From Sternotherus odoratus (Eukaryota; Chordata; Testudines; Kinosternidae): a stretch of 64,000 bases of DNA. Of this stretch, positions 11,492-25,477 are shown in pieces. A program made the translations under genes and the position numbers. Location of the stretch: the NCBI GenBank assembly GCA_032164245.1, contig JAVMKO010000021.1, positions 7,524,785 to 7,588,784 of the forward strand, written 5' to 3'. Position 1 is the stretch's first letter. Every line of letters begins with the position of its first letter. Under the pieces are notes generated by a model, which saw nothing but the letters and a program-made list of their open reading frames with translations, made no database searches and was not told where the DNA came from.

Positions 11492-14400
11492 AAAAGCACT
11501 AAATTAAATAAAATGTATTTTTTTTTAAATCCCCTTCTCCCCTCCCCCATGTCATTACAACCCCGCTCAACCCAGGGATTTGAAACAGCACCATTTCCGA
11601 GCAGCTGAGGCCAATAACATCCCATCTGCAAAACAAACTGTCAATACGGTTCAGGAAGCTCTCAAACCTCCAAGCCAAATAAATGAGCTGAGTCTATCCA
11701 GCCGCTCATTTTCCAAGAATTGTTGATACAGTATCTGGCATGCTTTTGTGTTCTGTCGCCAAACAGTTGAACACGGAGCAATCCCAGGGCTGCCTACAAT
11801 GCTCAAGGATGAACTCTGAAAGTTTTACATCATTTAGACCTAGCTGCTGTCAGATCCTTGCCTTCTAGTACTGCTGACCTGACCGTGTCCTCAATGTGAC
11901 AGGTGTCACATATATTCACATCAGAGAAACTTGCAAAGGTTCACAAAGATGGACAAATTCAGGAGATGCTGAAAGCAGCAGAAGCCTTGACAAGACAATT
12001 GTAGGTGCTAAATGCAATATCCAGTTAGAGAAAAAAGATCTAGTTAGAGACGGCTATTTTTGCACCCAAACTAGTATATTAAAATGCTGTTAGATTCTGA
12101 AAAGTGGCTGTTCAACAGCATTGTGAGATTCCACATTTATTTCCTGTCAGTGATTTCAGGGCAAATTGGCTCAGGTTACAAATCAAAAGATGGATTTTTC
12201 TAGCTGCCAGCACTGCATATACCATGAAATAGCTAAAAATCAAACTTCTTAACTTATCAATGTAATTAAGATTCTGCAATTAAAATTGCAAAAATGGAAT
12301 CCAGTTTGATTTCCACAGTTATATAAACGCTGTGGGACTAACAGGAGTCAAGAACATTTTGTCCAAAAAATAAGCAGGTATGACAGACACAGCAACAGAC
12401 AGAATAATAATTCTGTTATTTAATGCTAGTTATTACAGTGACAGGTGCATCAGAAATGCCTCACTGGATAGTAACTTGGCCCTTCTCCAGCACTTTTACT
12501 CCAAGGATCTCAACTGCTTTACGAATAGTGATTAGCTCGGGCTCTTAACACCAAAAAGAGAAACACCAGGAAATAGAGAAAAACAGGGGTTAAATAACTA
12601 GATCACACAGGTTTAAGCTACAGTTGGGAACAGAACACATCACTGTCCCTATCAATTTGTAGCCTTAGCTACATCCTCTTGCCCAGCCATACACACACAC
12701 ACTGACATATGCTTTGGGTCTGATCTGGAGAGGTGCTAGTAACCTACAGTTCCCACTTAAGTCAGGATCTTGAAGAATGGAGAAAAAACTATGGAGAATA
12801 ATGAAAATCCTGAAGTTGTAGAAAAAATGAGACTGCCAGAAATTTAGCATGACATGGGATTTATTCCTTCCTCACCGAATGTTCTCCACGCCCTCAGCTG
12901 TGTGATTCAGCAGTTCTGATGGCGTTCAGTTGCAGTGATACCAATGTCAAATGGCAGCATGCTTTAAAAATGAGTTCACCCCCTCCCCATCCCAGGTGAG
13001 CATGGAAGCTTGGGAGAGCAATAAAGAGTTTTTACGAATGGCCCCGGCTAACAGTTTCTAAAAAGATCATAAGTTATTGCAATGAGAGTATTATTTGTAC
13101 AAATGAGTTGTACATAGAAAATTGGAAACTCCTGGTACAAGCTGATTATAAGAGAAGGATTTGGTGCATTATTTACCCATGTAAAAGTGTAAGAATAATT
13201 TGCCATGTCTGATCAGATCATTGGTTAAACATACATGCTTCAGGGAAGATAAACCCACCACCAAACCTGTCCACTGGTGTAATTCTAGACGCGAGGAAGG
13301 AGTCTCTCTCTCCATGATCCCCAAGTATGAAGGGGTATCATATGGAAGAGAAAATGGGCGGAGATTTCATAGTCCTGACCTGCCTCCTCCTAAGCAGAGC
13401 TGGTTTGCGGGGAAAGGAAAGAAAGTACCAGGTTTGGAGACAGCAGAGGAAGAGTTCTGCTCTGCTCATTACTGGCAGTGTGGATGGTCAGGCAGGTGCA
13501 AACCCCTCACTGTTCTATCATAACAGAAACAGAATCATCAGAAGGTGATGTTCAGTTTGTATTTCTATTTTGACTTGCAAGAATATATTTGATGAAAAAC
13601 AGTTCCCCCGCTTTTCTCGGGGTGAGGCTGCTGGTAACTGACAGATCAGCTATAAGTGAGCATCACGTACAGAACAGGGAAAAATCTATCACCCTTAAAG
13701 AACTTGAATATTTTTTAGTCACACAAGCATATTCTAAAATAGCCCCCAAAAGGTGTCCTTCCTCCCACACAGAAGCAACCAGCTGCAGCAAAAATCTCAG
13801 CTGAATTTTGACACCTCCGGTCAGGAGAACACCAGGACTGCCTACAGTACATCTGTGGTTTGGAATAAAAAGGCATTGTCTGAGAAAAATCAGTATTTCC
13901 CTAATTTCTAAATGCATTTTAATATGACAGGGATGTAATACTCTGGCAAGGGACTGTTTAGTGCTTTTTTTTTTTTTTTACTTAGCAGCCGTTAGAAAAA
14001 AAAGCATATTAACAATATGAAAGGCACCATGTAGCATCTCTTCAGTGATTGTCTGCAAACCCTTCTGCTCCAGAGTGTTTTCCTTGAGAGCCCTCACAGA
14101 CACGTTACAAGCAAGCATAAGCATCACCAATTGTTTTAGCATGATAAACTCATTTAAAACCTTTCAATATCTTTTGTCTGTTTACAGCTGCATTCCTTAA
14201 GGAATTCCGACAAGTTCATCAGAATGGAAAAGTTACAAAATGCCAAACTAAGTGATGCAGCTAATGCAAATTTCTAAACTGAAAACCAAGCCATGACAGG
14301 ATGTTCTTGCCATTGCTGGAGTAAAGGGCGGAAGGGGGAGGGGTGGCTGGGTGAAATCAGTGCTTCTGAAAAATGGGATTAGGATAGCAATGAGTGGACC

Positions 14401-15060
14401 AATGAACAGCACAAGCAGGCACAAGGCAAGCTTCCCCAAGCTTCTCTGTCAGTTCATATCTGGCTTCCACCCAAGAAACATCAAGAACTTCACTAATATT
14501 AACGATGTAACCCTTCCCGCACTCTCGTGACATAAGTATTATCTCTGTTTTACACAAAGAAGCAGGCACAGAAAAGAAAAATGCCTCACCTCAGATGACA
14601 TTAGCAGCAGTGCAAATAGCTCTCCTGACTTCCTGTCCTGCAACTAAGCTAGACCATCCCTTCTGCTCCTACCCTCTGCTTCTGCAGTCCTGGGATCCCC
14701 AAAGAGCTCTATTACTATGGCTTAGCACTGAAATTATGCAAGTTACCATTCCCCTCGCCCCTCAAAAACCTAATCTGCTAAAGAGAAAAATTATACAAAC
14801 CAGTAAACACACAGTGTAAAGAGTCTTTAATATTGATTCCCTTATTCAATATTTCAGGAAGTCTACATCCCCACTCAACAGTGGAGCAGTAAGAGAGAAA
14901 ACAGAATTTGGTCAAATCCTGACGTTTACAAGTTGAGACAAACAGTAACGTTTTCAGGCTGAGATTAACTTCATGTTTTAGTGCAGAAATTGGTCTGTTT
15001 TGTAATTGCTCTGCATCTCTCCAAGACACACTTTCTGCTGAATATAGGAAAAGTGATTGA
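11492..15060. other. MAN1C1 intron 2 DNA, little recognised
   Basis: No exon recognised. Contents include a possible MIR/CORE-SINE remnant at about 12470-12645, a T-run near 13966-13979, and a second MIR-like trace near 14500-14570 (TATTATCTCTGTTTTACAC). The rest looks like unique intron. Confidence 0.5.
12470..12645 (+). repeat. Possible MIR/CORE-SINE remnant
   Basis: The order 'CCAGCACTTTTACTCCAAGG - ATCTCAACTGCTTTACGAA - TAACTAGATCACACAG - GGGAACAGAACACA' resembles the core and 3' part of old tRNA-derived SINEs of the MIR/CORE group. Highly diverged, so the call is weak. Confidence 0.35.
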
Positions 15061-15805
<745 letters not shown>

Positions 15806-18800
15806 CTACAAAGAAATGAAGGGGAGGGAGTAATTAACGAAACTATTAAAGTGAACTAAATTTCAGATTTAATGTTGGGTTTGATCCTGTTCAGTGTGGA
15901 ATCTTGCATCTTCTAATTATGAAATACATAATACTGAATACATAAGAATCCTGCTTGAAATTCACATTCAGAAACATACATTTCTTATACCAAGGTATTT
16001 CAGGCTTGACAGGATGGACTCATCAGTTCGGGGGCACAATTTGGGATTGTGATAACATAGTAAGTACCTGAATCTAACTTAATATCCAATGCTTTGTTGT
16101 CAGACTAAATGGGAGTTTTGTATGAACATGAAATGATTTGAAATTATCCCATTTCAGCCAAGAACTTCTAAGATTTCATAATGCTAATTACAAATGGGTA
16201 AAATATAAATGCTAAGTCTGATGGGTCCAAAAGTAATTCCCCAAAAGATATTACAGTTTTAGTTTTAACATTCCCTTATGATATTGATAGCAAAGCATCA
16301 TCAGGTACAATAGTGTTAAAATACCACCTCCCCATTCGTCAAACGCAGATATATAAATATATACAACAGTGAAAAGGAAGCAGGATTGGGATGTATCATA
16401 CACATAAGAATACTGAAGTGAGCAAGAGAAAAAGCTGATCTTATCTTAAAATAAATGTTACTCAGATTTAAACTTTCCCTAATGTTCAAGCTAAACCTTC
16501 AATTTTATTAATTGCAGATCTCCATGCTTGTGAGGAAGAGGATGGAATCCATGTCATTTTGAAATCTTCCAATCAAGACTCAATAGCATCTTCTCAAGAT
16601 GGCTTTGTGGGCTCCCTGCCCATCAGGAAGATAGATGTCTGAGAGACCCCTTCCAAGTCAAACAATTCTCTGACACAGAGCTGTCTGTGTTGGGAAAAAC
16701 CTTCTAGAGGTCATTGACTTTGCCGTCCTGGAAGGATGCTAGAACACATACATGCAAACATAGTTTCTTCCTTCCATTTGCCCTTTTTTGCTCAAACTGG
16801 CAGAGAAAATAAGCTGACACGTATCCTCTCTTCAGACAGGAAAGACCAGGACTTCTGTCAGGTTCTAAGCAGTCCCTTAAACAATGGATCAACAGTAATC
16901 TCTATCTCTGCCCAACTAAAATAAGATTCTTCTTCTTAGAGTGAAAGGTTTAAAGACTGTAGGAGAATTGTGGAGAAGGAACAATTAAAACAGTCATGCC
17001 TATGTAAGAGTGGCCAATGTCTATCTGTCCAGATTAGTGATTCCTGGACTATTTATATTGCCCAAATATACAGGCTCCATTAGTCTTAATATTCTTCCAG
17101 CTGGTTTGATTCCCTTGCTGTCCATCCCTCTCCAGCTGTACATTTCTCAAACCCAATGCAGCAAGCATTTGCCTTAATTAGTGCACACACAAAAAGCCAC
17201 ATCACCAATGTTTTTTTCTTTTTTTAAACATCCAGCTTCCAAAGTAAAATTTCATAGGGCTGGTCATACAAATGAGGATAAATATTAGCAGAACTGACAG
17301 ATAACAGTCAGACTACAGCACCACCAGAAGGAAGAATTTTGGATGAATAAGTAAAGCCATTTTGGCTTTATAAATTCTGTGTGGGATGAATTAGTCACTA
17401 GAGCTCATTGATTCTAGGAAGCAAAGACTTAACGACCAACAGAGCAACAACCTCCTGTAAAAGGCACTTGAGTATGCATCAATCATATGACTCAGGGTTT
17501 TCATTTTTTCTAGGTCGATGCTGTTTTCCAGTGACAGTATTATTTTAATAGGAGGTTTTCATTATTTTACTATTTTTATAGCAAAGCTTTTGGGGAAAGC
17601 TGGGGCATTTCCTGGATGATACTAAGCAAAACACCTTTATCCTCTTTTAATAAGGGTATCATCCTGTACTCCATTGAGGAGAGGGATGTTTTGCCAGAAC
17701 TTTTACCAGGGGCTGGGCTCCCACAAAAAAAAGTTTTCCTGTTGCTAGTGATAAAACCCACGTATCAGAAGGGCAGGAGCTTGCAGACAAGGGAGGTGAG
17801 AGATTGAGGAACCCTTTTGTTTCCCCTTTTATATCACCACCAAAGAGGAAGGGAACACCCTCTTGGCAAACACAAGCAAGTTCCACTTCGCTGGAATGCT
17901 TATGCTTTGTTGCTGAAAACTGCCAACTACATACTGATTGTTGTAACGGATATTCTGCACCATTGGGATGAAAATCAGAGAGGGTGCAGAGTAGGTATCC
18001 TCCCCTGGATTTTTTAAATATCTGCTACTAAGTCTCTGATCCATTCCAAGAGGCAAAACATTTGTTTTTCAAAGCAAAAACACATTTGTTTTTTGCAGGC
18101 CCATGATCTGTCCTCCTCCCTGGGGCAGACTGATTAACAGTATCTAGAGAGGGCGAATTCTGAATTCTGCCAGCAGAGAAAAGGAAATTGCCCCAATTAC
18201 CTCTCCTTCATTTTCGTGGCAGACTTTTAATAGGAGCCCCAAACCCCTTCCCCTGAGGACTTCAGGTATAATCTCCAAGATTTGCTCACTTTAACATGCC
18301 ACCCCAAAATGCTGTTTATGGAGACAGCTCCCCGACTCATTAGGCTAGACTGGTTCTTTTCTCCTTCAAAATGGTTGACCAGGCAAATGAAGTTAAATTT
18401 GTCATGCAGTTCTGAAGAGCCTCCGTAGAAAATGATTTCCTGCTGGCTGCAATGCCTGAAACTTTCTTTTGCTGTTATGTTCTGGGCTGATAATCAGACA
18501 GAGGATGGACTAGATTCGGCATGCTGCCTAGAGATATTGAAGAGCTGCTGCCATCTCCTTTGTGTGAGAAAAAATTCACTTGCAGTTTTTAAACTCTGGT
18601 ATATTTCTGTGATAAGCTCCATGATGTGGCTCTATCTCAGACTCCAGGATCAGGATTTCCTCCCTCTGATCACTGGTCCAGAAGCAATGATTTAACAGCG
18701 CGAAATGTTCATAGTTCTATCAACTCGGGCATTTTACAGCAGCCGTTCCAGGCCAAGTTTAGCAGCATGTCACGTGAACCCCCCAGAGTTAAGAGATTAA

Positions 18801-18959
18801 CTGCACCCCAGAAAGTGGGGATTCCACATTTTCATATGGCAGAGGACTGGTATGTAGCTCTACAAGTTTTGGGTCAATTAGTGGCCACTAAAGTCTAGCT
18901 GGAATTTAAAAAGGAAAGAAAAATGCAAGATGGAAATCAGACCCATGTGGCAAAAAACC
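15806..18959. other. Intron 1, stretch without recognised feature
   Basis: AT-rich intronic DNA next to exon 2. No repeat or exon recognised. Overlapping short frames near 17.6-18.0 kb are not supported by any family similarity. Confidence 0.55.
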
Positions 18960-19035
18960 TATTGGGGGGTGATCTAGATAATACTTAGTCCTACCTCTCA
19001 AGATCCCTTCCAGTTGGATGATTCTACAGTTTTGA
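18960..19035 (+). repeat. CR1-type 3' tail remnant
   Basis: The order GGTGATCTAGATAATACTTA - CTCAAGATCCCTTCCAG - GATGATTCTAC is a diverged version of the conserved 3' end shared by CR1 LINEs and the SINEs that use them. Too short to assign to a subfamily. Confidence 0.45.
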
Positions 19036-20035
19036 AATCTGATTTCTGTTTAAATGCCAAGGCTAAAAGTGAATGTTTTATACTATTCTAGCCATGGAAG
19101 ATCATGACATATCGAGCTTTAAAACAACGTCTAAAAATATAAAGAGCTTTATGCAAACTGGTTCCTAGTTTTAGATTTACTGGTGTGATGCTGCCACCTG
19201 ACAATTATCGATCTGACCCTGAGGTACAAGCCACCTGGTCTTTCACCTGATTTACAGCACAGATTCCAAGTCACAATTAAACTTGTCAGATTGCCTTTCC
19301 TCTCTGCTGGACTTCTATAAACCACCTTATTTCCCACAAAGAAATCCAGCTACACATTTAAATGGCATTGTCAATTTAAATGTGTCATAAACAAATGCTT
19401 CTTTACCCATTTTACTAACACTTTGGATTTCTAAAATTTTCACGGTTGACATAATTTACTTCCCACAATTTATGCTCTGAAGACTTTTTGTGCACCTCTC
19501 AGCTTAGCTAATGGAATTCAATTATGGTGTCAGTCCTGTAAACTGTTCCGCCTTGGCCGAGCCCCGTACCCAGGCATAGCCCCACTGATTTCATCGGGTG
19601 GAAAGCTCGATTTGGACAGAACAGCTTGTAGCATCAGAGTCTTAGTTTCACTTGCAGGTTCCTAACATTGCAGTATCTGGGTTTCAAACATTGCAGGGGA
19701 AAGACCACCAGACCTGTTTTCATTGCATTTTTCCTTAAATGTGAGGTGACATTTTTCTTAGATATAGGTTATATAAAAGCTATTTTTCAAATGGTGGGCC
19801 AAATGTTTCTGGACAACGGTCCTATAAATACTGCAGCAAGATATATTACAAGTGTTTAATATTTAAACTGACATGTCACACGCTTCTAATTCTGCTGAAG
19901 CGGAACGAAGCTACCATGGCTGCTCCGACATTGTTACCATATTTTCTCTGATTCTCTTCCTTCCTTTAATTTGTTTCCATTTCTTTGGCAAGTCTTGACC
20001 CAGTAAGAATGTGCTTATATGACCAACAGAGCTCG
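19036..20035. other. Intron 1, stretch without recognised feature
   Basis: Nothing recognised on either strand. Confidence 0.5.
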
Positions 20036-20345
20036 CAGCTGGTAAGGGTTTCCTGGGTGGGAGGACCCAGCTCTGGGGCTGGCAGAGCCTTTGGAGAGCA
20101 GAATGCAACCACAAGGGATGGGGCCCAGCAGCCTGGGCTGGTGTGAGTCAGTCCAGGCCGCTGTGGGGAGCCCCGGACCCTCCACCTGCCCTGGGTGGCA
20201 CGCCCCAATGAGTGGGGACATGGGCTGGGGGCTGTTCTTGGGCACCCCAACCCTCTGCCAAGGCTTACTCCACAGCCGCTGCTCGGGAGAGCAGCTGCTG
20301 ATACGAGGTGGCTGGGGCGAGGCCTAAGGCAAATTTTGGATAGCC
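20036..20345. other. Isolated GC-rich segment, probably part of an unknown repeat
   Basis: About 300 bp are strongly GC-rich inside AT-rich intron, with sharp edges. Chance open frames run through it on both strands (for example 19966-20352 minus). The composition jump is like that at the GC-rich hAT and LTR insertions elsewhere in the window, but I could not identify terminal repeats or a target duplication, so the family is open. Confidence 0.35.
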
Positions 20346-20686
20346 CTTGCAAGCTTCCCCCAGCACTGCCTTGATCAAATTATCAATAAAGTTCTATTAA
20401 AAATCCTACCATGTCAACTTTCATTGGTTCCTTGCTCTAGCAGTGCTTTTATGGCTCCAATCCAGGACTGTATACTGCAGAACACATTGGACAAGTGACA
20501 TTTGCCATTCCTGTCCCTAAGTACTAGGAAGATTGATTTTCAGAACTGTTGAGCATGTAGATTTACTGATTTCCAATGCAGTGGAGGACGCTCCACAGAT
20601 GTGAAAAGTCAGACTTTGGGTTTCAAAAGGTATCATGGCAGGAAAAGAAGAAGGCCAATAACCAGAACTTTAAACAATAAAAGCAA

Positions 20687-20853
20687 TCATAGAATATTAG
20701 GGTTGGAAGGGACCCCAGGAGGTCATCTAGTCCAACCCCCTGCTTAAAGCAGGACCAATCCCCAACTAAATCATTCCAACCAGGGCTTTATCAAGCCTGA
20801 CCTTAAAAACCTCTAAGGAACGTGATTCTACCACCTCCCTAGGTAACCCAATC
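20687..20853 (-). mobile_element. CR1 LINE 3' fragment, minus strand
   Basis: The plus strand reads ATCATAGAATATTAGGGTTG, then GGTCATCTAGTCCAACCCCC, the reverse complement of the CR1 3' end. On the minus strand the last codons of ORF2 ([17 protein letters not shown]) follow. It is truncated after about 165 bp and is closest to the subfamily at 22842. Confidence 0.9.
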
Positions 20854-21783
20854 GGCCAGTTGTGTGAGCTAGGCAGTTTCCTAACACAGAGAAGCAGAAC
20901 CCTCTGGGTATATGATGAAGAAACAGGGTCCAAGATAAAAATGTCAACAAAGAAACGTTTTACAGACAAAATATTTTTCCATGGCAATGGGCATGCACAA
21001 TACTTCAGATGTGATGTAATATATGCAGTATTTAACTAAATTAAAAACCCTGGGTTAAATCTGCTTGTAAAAGCAGAGAGGATCTGCAAGAAATCAAACT
21101 CACATTTGCCTTCTCATGTCAGTCCTGTATGATTTTAAAATGCAGAGCTTTTCCAAACAGCTATTTGATTAGTTTTATCCATCTAGGCTAGGATAATTAG
21201 TAAATGCCTAAGAGATGAAATTTAAATACGCCAACCAATCATCCCATTTCAAGAGCTTCCCATGAACATTATACAAAGCAATTATCTTTACAAGATAACC
21301 ACTTTCATGGCTCTTTTGCTTTAAAAAAAATCCTTACCCATTAGCACCCTATAAAATATTTAAACTAGCATACTACCTAAAAAATTCCAACTTGGGGTTC
21401 TCCAATAGCAATTCTTTTTGTTGTTGCTTGTTTTTTAAATTATTATTAACATAAGATTCCCACTGTTTTGCTACTCAAAACAGGTAGGTTTTTTCCTCTT
21501 TTTCTTTTTGGTGAAGATCAGTGGCAGAATCAGATAGGACCTGACTTTTCTGCCTCTAGCCTGGTAGATCATATCAGACACAACCTGACTTTCTGCCACC
21601 AACCTTTTAGGACACTGAAATTAACTCCCGTTCCTATTTCAGATTTCTTACCTGCAGTACATTGCTGTGTATTTTTCTCACCCTGCAAAAAATAATTTTC
21701 CTGACAAAACTATGTAGCAAACGATATAACTTGCTGTCAGTGTCTTTCAGTAAAAGTAAAAGATAGATGTGAGACCTTATCCT

Positions 21784-21892
21784 AATCTCACTCGTATACG
21801 CTGGTATAAATCAGGAGTAATTTCCCCAAAGTCAAGGGAGCTGTACCAGTGTAAACTGGTGCAAGATCAATATCAGGCCCTCAGTTATATTT
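21784..21892. repeat. Ancient palindromic repeat, 'TACACCAGTGTAAA' type
   Basis: The segment runs GCTGGTATAAATCAGGAGTA - CCCAAAGTCAAGGGAG - CTGTACCAGTGTAAACTGG - CAATATCAGGCCCTCAG. It is partly self-complementary. The same pattern recurs at 40405-40480, 51753-51815, 53211-53275 and, weaker, 38446-38486 and 46920-46980. I do not know a family name for it. Confidence 0.5.
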
Positions 21893-22594
21893 TTAAGACA
21901 GTTCTATATACACACAAACCCCAGTGAAGAATCTAATGATGGACTCAAGTTAAAAAGCTTTTACCACAGAGCCAGAGTCATGCTGGGTCACATTCAGACC
22001 TACTTATTTTGAAAGTATCCTTAGAAGTCATTCTACATAATATTTTTATTACTAAATGTTGTGGCACTTGGCTAAACAGGTTTCATTTAACCAGGCGCTA
22101 GTAACCACAGGCCTTTATTTCACGATGATAAAAGCCTGTAACTAGCAGAACAGACACTGCTACTGCACATGAAGAAGTTACTAGGCAACATGCAGAAATG
22201 GACAGCAACACTGATAATCCATTCTAAAGTAATTACATTTTATAATTAAAGATTATTGTAAATCCAATAGATCCCAACAGGAACTCCAGCAATTTAGAGA
22301 CACCACGGATAACTTGTATGTTTTAAAGCGGTCATGTTAGCTTCTAATCTTGAATAAAACACGGAGAGAATGGATATTTTCATTTAATAGGCCTTCAATC
22401 ACCTGACAACGATAATGTGTGTCATTGCTCTAGTCATTAGTTGGATCTTTTCTTATTTAACTAACTTCAGCAAAAACTGCATTCATCTTTATTGGCACTG
22501 AGGAGGTGAGTACCAGGGATTAGAACTGGGAATGGAAGTTTGAACTCCTGAAGGGAAATCTTGTTGCCACTGATGTCAATGGAAAAATCCATTC

Positions 22595-22700
22595 CCTACA
22601 CTTCCACTAAGGCTCGCACCTCTCTGCCTCAGTTTACCTATCTGAACTATAGCGCTAATCATTATTCCACAGGAGTGTTGAGGCATAATAAATAAAAATG
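22595..22700 (-). repeat. Possible MIR/CORE-SINE remnant
   Basis: CTCTGCCTCAGTTTACCTAT followed by GCGCTAATCATTATTCC resembles the reverse complement of the 3' part of MIR-like SINEs. Short and diverged. Confidence 0.35.
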
Positions 22701-22841
22701 AACTACTACTATTAAACTGAATTTGAATAGCATTCTGCATGTTCAAATGTAAGTAACACAAAAGGAATTAATCATCAACATTCAGCAAAGGTTTTACAGG
22801 TGAGAAAAGAGCAGGCAGAGAGGGAAAGTGACTTCCCCATC

Positions 22842-24651
22842 ATAGAATCATAGAATATTAGGGTTGGAAAGCACCTCTGGAGGTCATCTAGTCCAACCCC
22901 CTGCTTAAAGCAGGACCAATCCCCAACTAAATCATTCCAGACAGGGCTATATCAAGCCTGACCTTAAAAACCTCTAAGGAAGGTGATTCTACCACCTCCC
23001 TAGGGAACCCATTCCAATGCTTCACCACCCTCCTAGTGAAAAAGTTTTTCCTAATATCCAACGTAAACCTTCCCAACTGCAACTTGAGACCATTACTCCT
23101 TGTTCTGTCATCTGCTACCACTGAGAACAGTCTAGATCCATCCTCTTCAGAACCCCCTTTCAGGTAGTTGAAAGCAGCTATCAAATCTCCCCTCAGTCTT
23201 CTCTTCTGTAGACTAAACAATCCCAATTCTCTCAGCCTCTCCTCATAAGTCATGCGCTCCAGGCCCCTCATCATTTTTGTTGCCCTTCTCTGGACTCTTT
23301 CCAATTTTTCCACATCCTTCTTATAGTGTGGGCCCCAAAATTGGACACAGTACTCCAGATGAGGCCTCACCAATGTCGACTAGAGGGGAAAATCACGTCC
23401 CTCGATCTGCTGGCAATGCCCCTACTTATACAGCCCAAAATGCCATTAGCCTTTTTGTCAACAAGGGCACACTGTTGACTCATATCCAACTTCTCATCCA
23501 CTGTAATCCCTAGATCCTTTTCTGCAGAACTGCTGCCTAGCCTAGCTGTAGCAGTGCATGGGATTCTTCCGTCCTAAGTGCAGGACTCTGCACTTCTTGT
23601 TGAACCTCATCAAATTTTTTTTGGCCCAGTCCTCTAATTTGGCTAGGTCTCTCTGTATCCTATCCCTACCCTCCAGTGTATCTACCACTCCTCCCAGTTT
23701 AGTGTCACCTGCAAACTTGCTGAGGGTGCAGTTCACACCATCCTCCAGATCATTGATAAAGATATTAAATAAAACCAGCCCCAGGACCGACCCTTGGGGC
23801 ACTCCGCTCAATACTGGCTGCCAACTAGACATGGAGCCATTGATCACTACCCGTTGAGCCCGACGATCCAGCCAGCTTTCTATCCACCTTATGGTCTATT
23901 CATCCAGCCCATACTTCTTTAACTTGCTGGCAAGAATATTGTGGGAGACTGTATCAAAAGCTTTGCTAAAGTCAAGGAACAACACATCCACTGCTTTCCC
24001 CTCATCCACAGAGCCAGTTATCTCATCGTAGAAGGCAATTAGGTTAGTCAGGCATGATTTGCCCTTGGTGAATCCATGCTGACTGTTCCTGATCACTTTC
24101 CTCTCCTCTAAGTGCTTCAGGATTGATTCCTTGAGGACCTGCTCCATGATTTTTCCAGGCACTGAGGGGAGGCTGACTGGCCTGTAGTTCCCTGATCCTC
24201 CTTCTTCCCTTTTTTAAAGATGGGCACTACATTAGCCTTTTTCCAGTCATCCAGGACCTCCCCCGATCGCCATGAGTTTTCAAAGATAATGGCCAATGGC
24301 TCTGCAATTACATCAGCCAATTCCTTTAGCACCCTCGGATGCAGCGCATCCAGCCCCATGGACTTGTGCTCGTCCAGCTTTTCTAAATATTCCTGAACCA
24401 CTTCTTTTTCCACAGAGGGCTGGTCACCTCCTCCCCATGCTGTGGTGCCCGGTGCAGTAGTCTGGGAGCTGAGCTTGTTTGTGAAGACAGAGGCAAAAAA
24501 AGCATTAAGTACATTTGCTTTTTCCACATCCTCTGTCACTAGATTGCCTCCCTCATTCAGTAAGGGGCCCACACTTTCCTTGACTTTTTCCTTGTTGCTA
24601 ACATACCTAAAGAAACCCTTCTTGTTACCCTTGCCATCACCCAAGCAGTCA
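22842..24651 (-). mobile_element. CR1 LINE, 1.8 kb, 5'-truncated, inactive
   Basis: The longest CR1 in the window. On the minus strand, starting at the right, pieces of ORF2 appear in order: [20 protein letters not shown] through [20 protein letters not shown] (24620-24180), [20 protein letters not shown] and [20 protein letters not shown] (24162-23896), [20 protein letters not shown] and [11 protein letters not shown] (23847-23542), and the C-terminal block [20 protein letters not shown] (from 23373). The catalytic FADD is FAGD and there are frame breaks between the pieces. The 3' tail ATAGAATCATAGAATATTAG lies at 22842-22863. It lies in MAN1C1 intron 1 in the sense direction of the gene. 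Confidence 0.95.
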
Positions 24652-25477
24652 GGATTACAACTCAAGACCTAATTCAGAGGCAGCTGGACCCCATTGGGAC
24701 TCAATGCAGAGACAGGTGTTTAGGATAATGGGGTCCTGGACTGGTAATGTATGGATTATTATACTATCATATCAAGAGAATGATACACCCCCAGTCAAAC
24801 CTACCACAAGTTAACACGAGGGATTATAGCCTCTGTTCACATGTGTTAAAGAAAGAAGGCACCATTGCTATTCTCTATCAAGCATCCTGCATAATATAAG
24901 CCGTGGAATTTCACCCCACAAATTCCTACATGAAGCCCAGTAACTGGTGACTGAATCTGCAACTTATCTTTTAGAAAGACACCCAATGTTTGGGAAAGCC
25001 TCAAGTATTTAACAGACACTTCTGCAATGATCCAGCTGATCCATCCTCAATCACGGAGTACAAAATCACCTAGCCATGCCCAAAATCTCGACCCATTCCC
25101 AAGCCCCTGAGTGCTTTGAAATGGGTTTTAAAGCTGAATTTGAAAGTCTGCCAAATCTGCCGCTAAAGTGTAAATACACCAGCAGATATTTTAATTAGTA
25201 GACATTAAATAGATACTGTAAATCGTTTGCTGCATGTACCTTTATTATCTATAAAGTACATACAATAATGTCAGTGAAGAGCTTTCTGCCTAGGACTTTT
25301 GTTGCAGTCTTTAGGGTGCATCGTCAAGCTATTTATATTAGAGATTTTTTCCACCCTTTCATCTCTGCTGAATAGATGCACAAACAAGGCAAAAATTACT
25401 CTACAGCTGGAAAAACCTACAATTGGAATTACCAGATGAATTCATTAGCGTTAACTTCACATAAGTAAAAGCAGTGC
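24652..25477. other. Intron 1, stretch without recognised feature
   Basis: Nothing recognised beyond unique AT-rich sequence. Confidence 0.5.

Larger units (their letters stand above)
20854..22841. other. Intron 1, mostly unique with two old repeat traces
   Basis: No exon recognised. Contains the palindromic repeat at 21784-21892 and a possible MIR remnant at 22595-22700. Confidence 0.5.
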
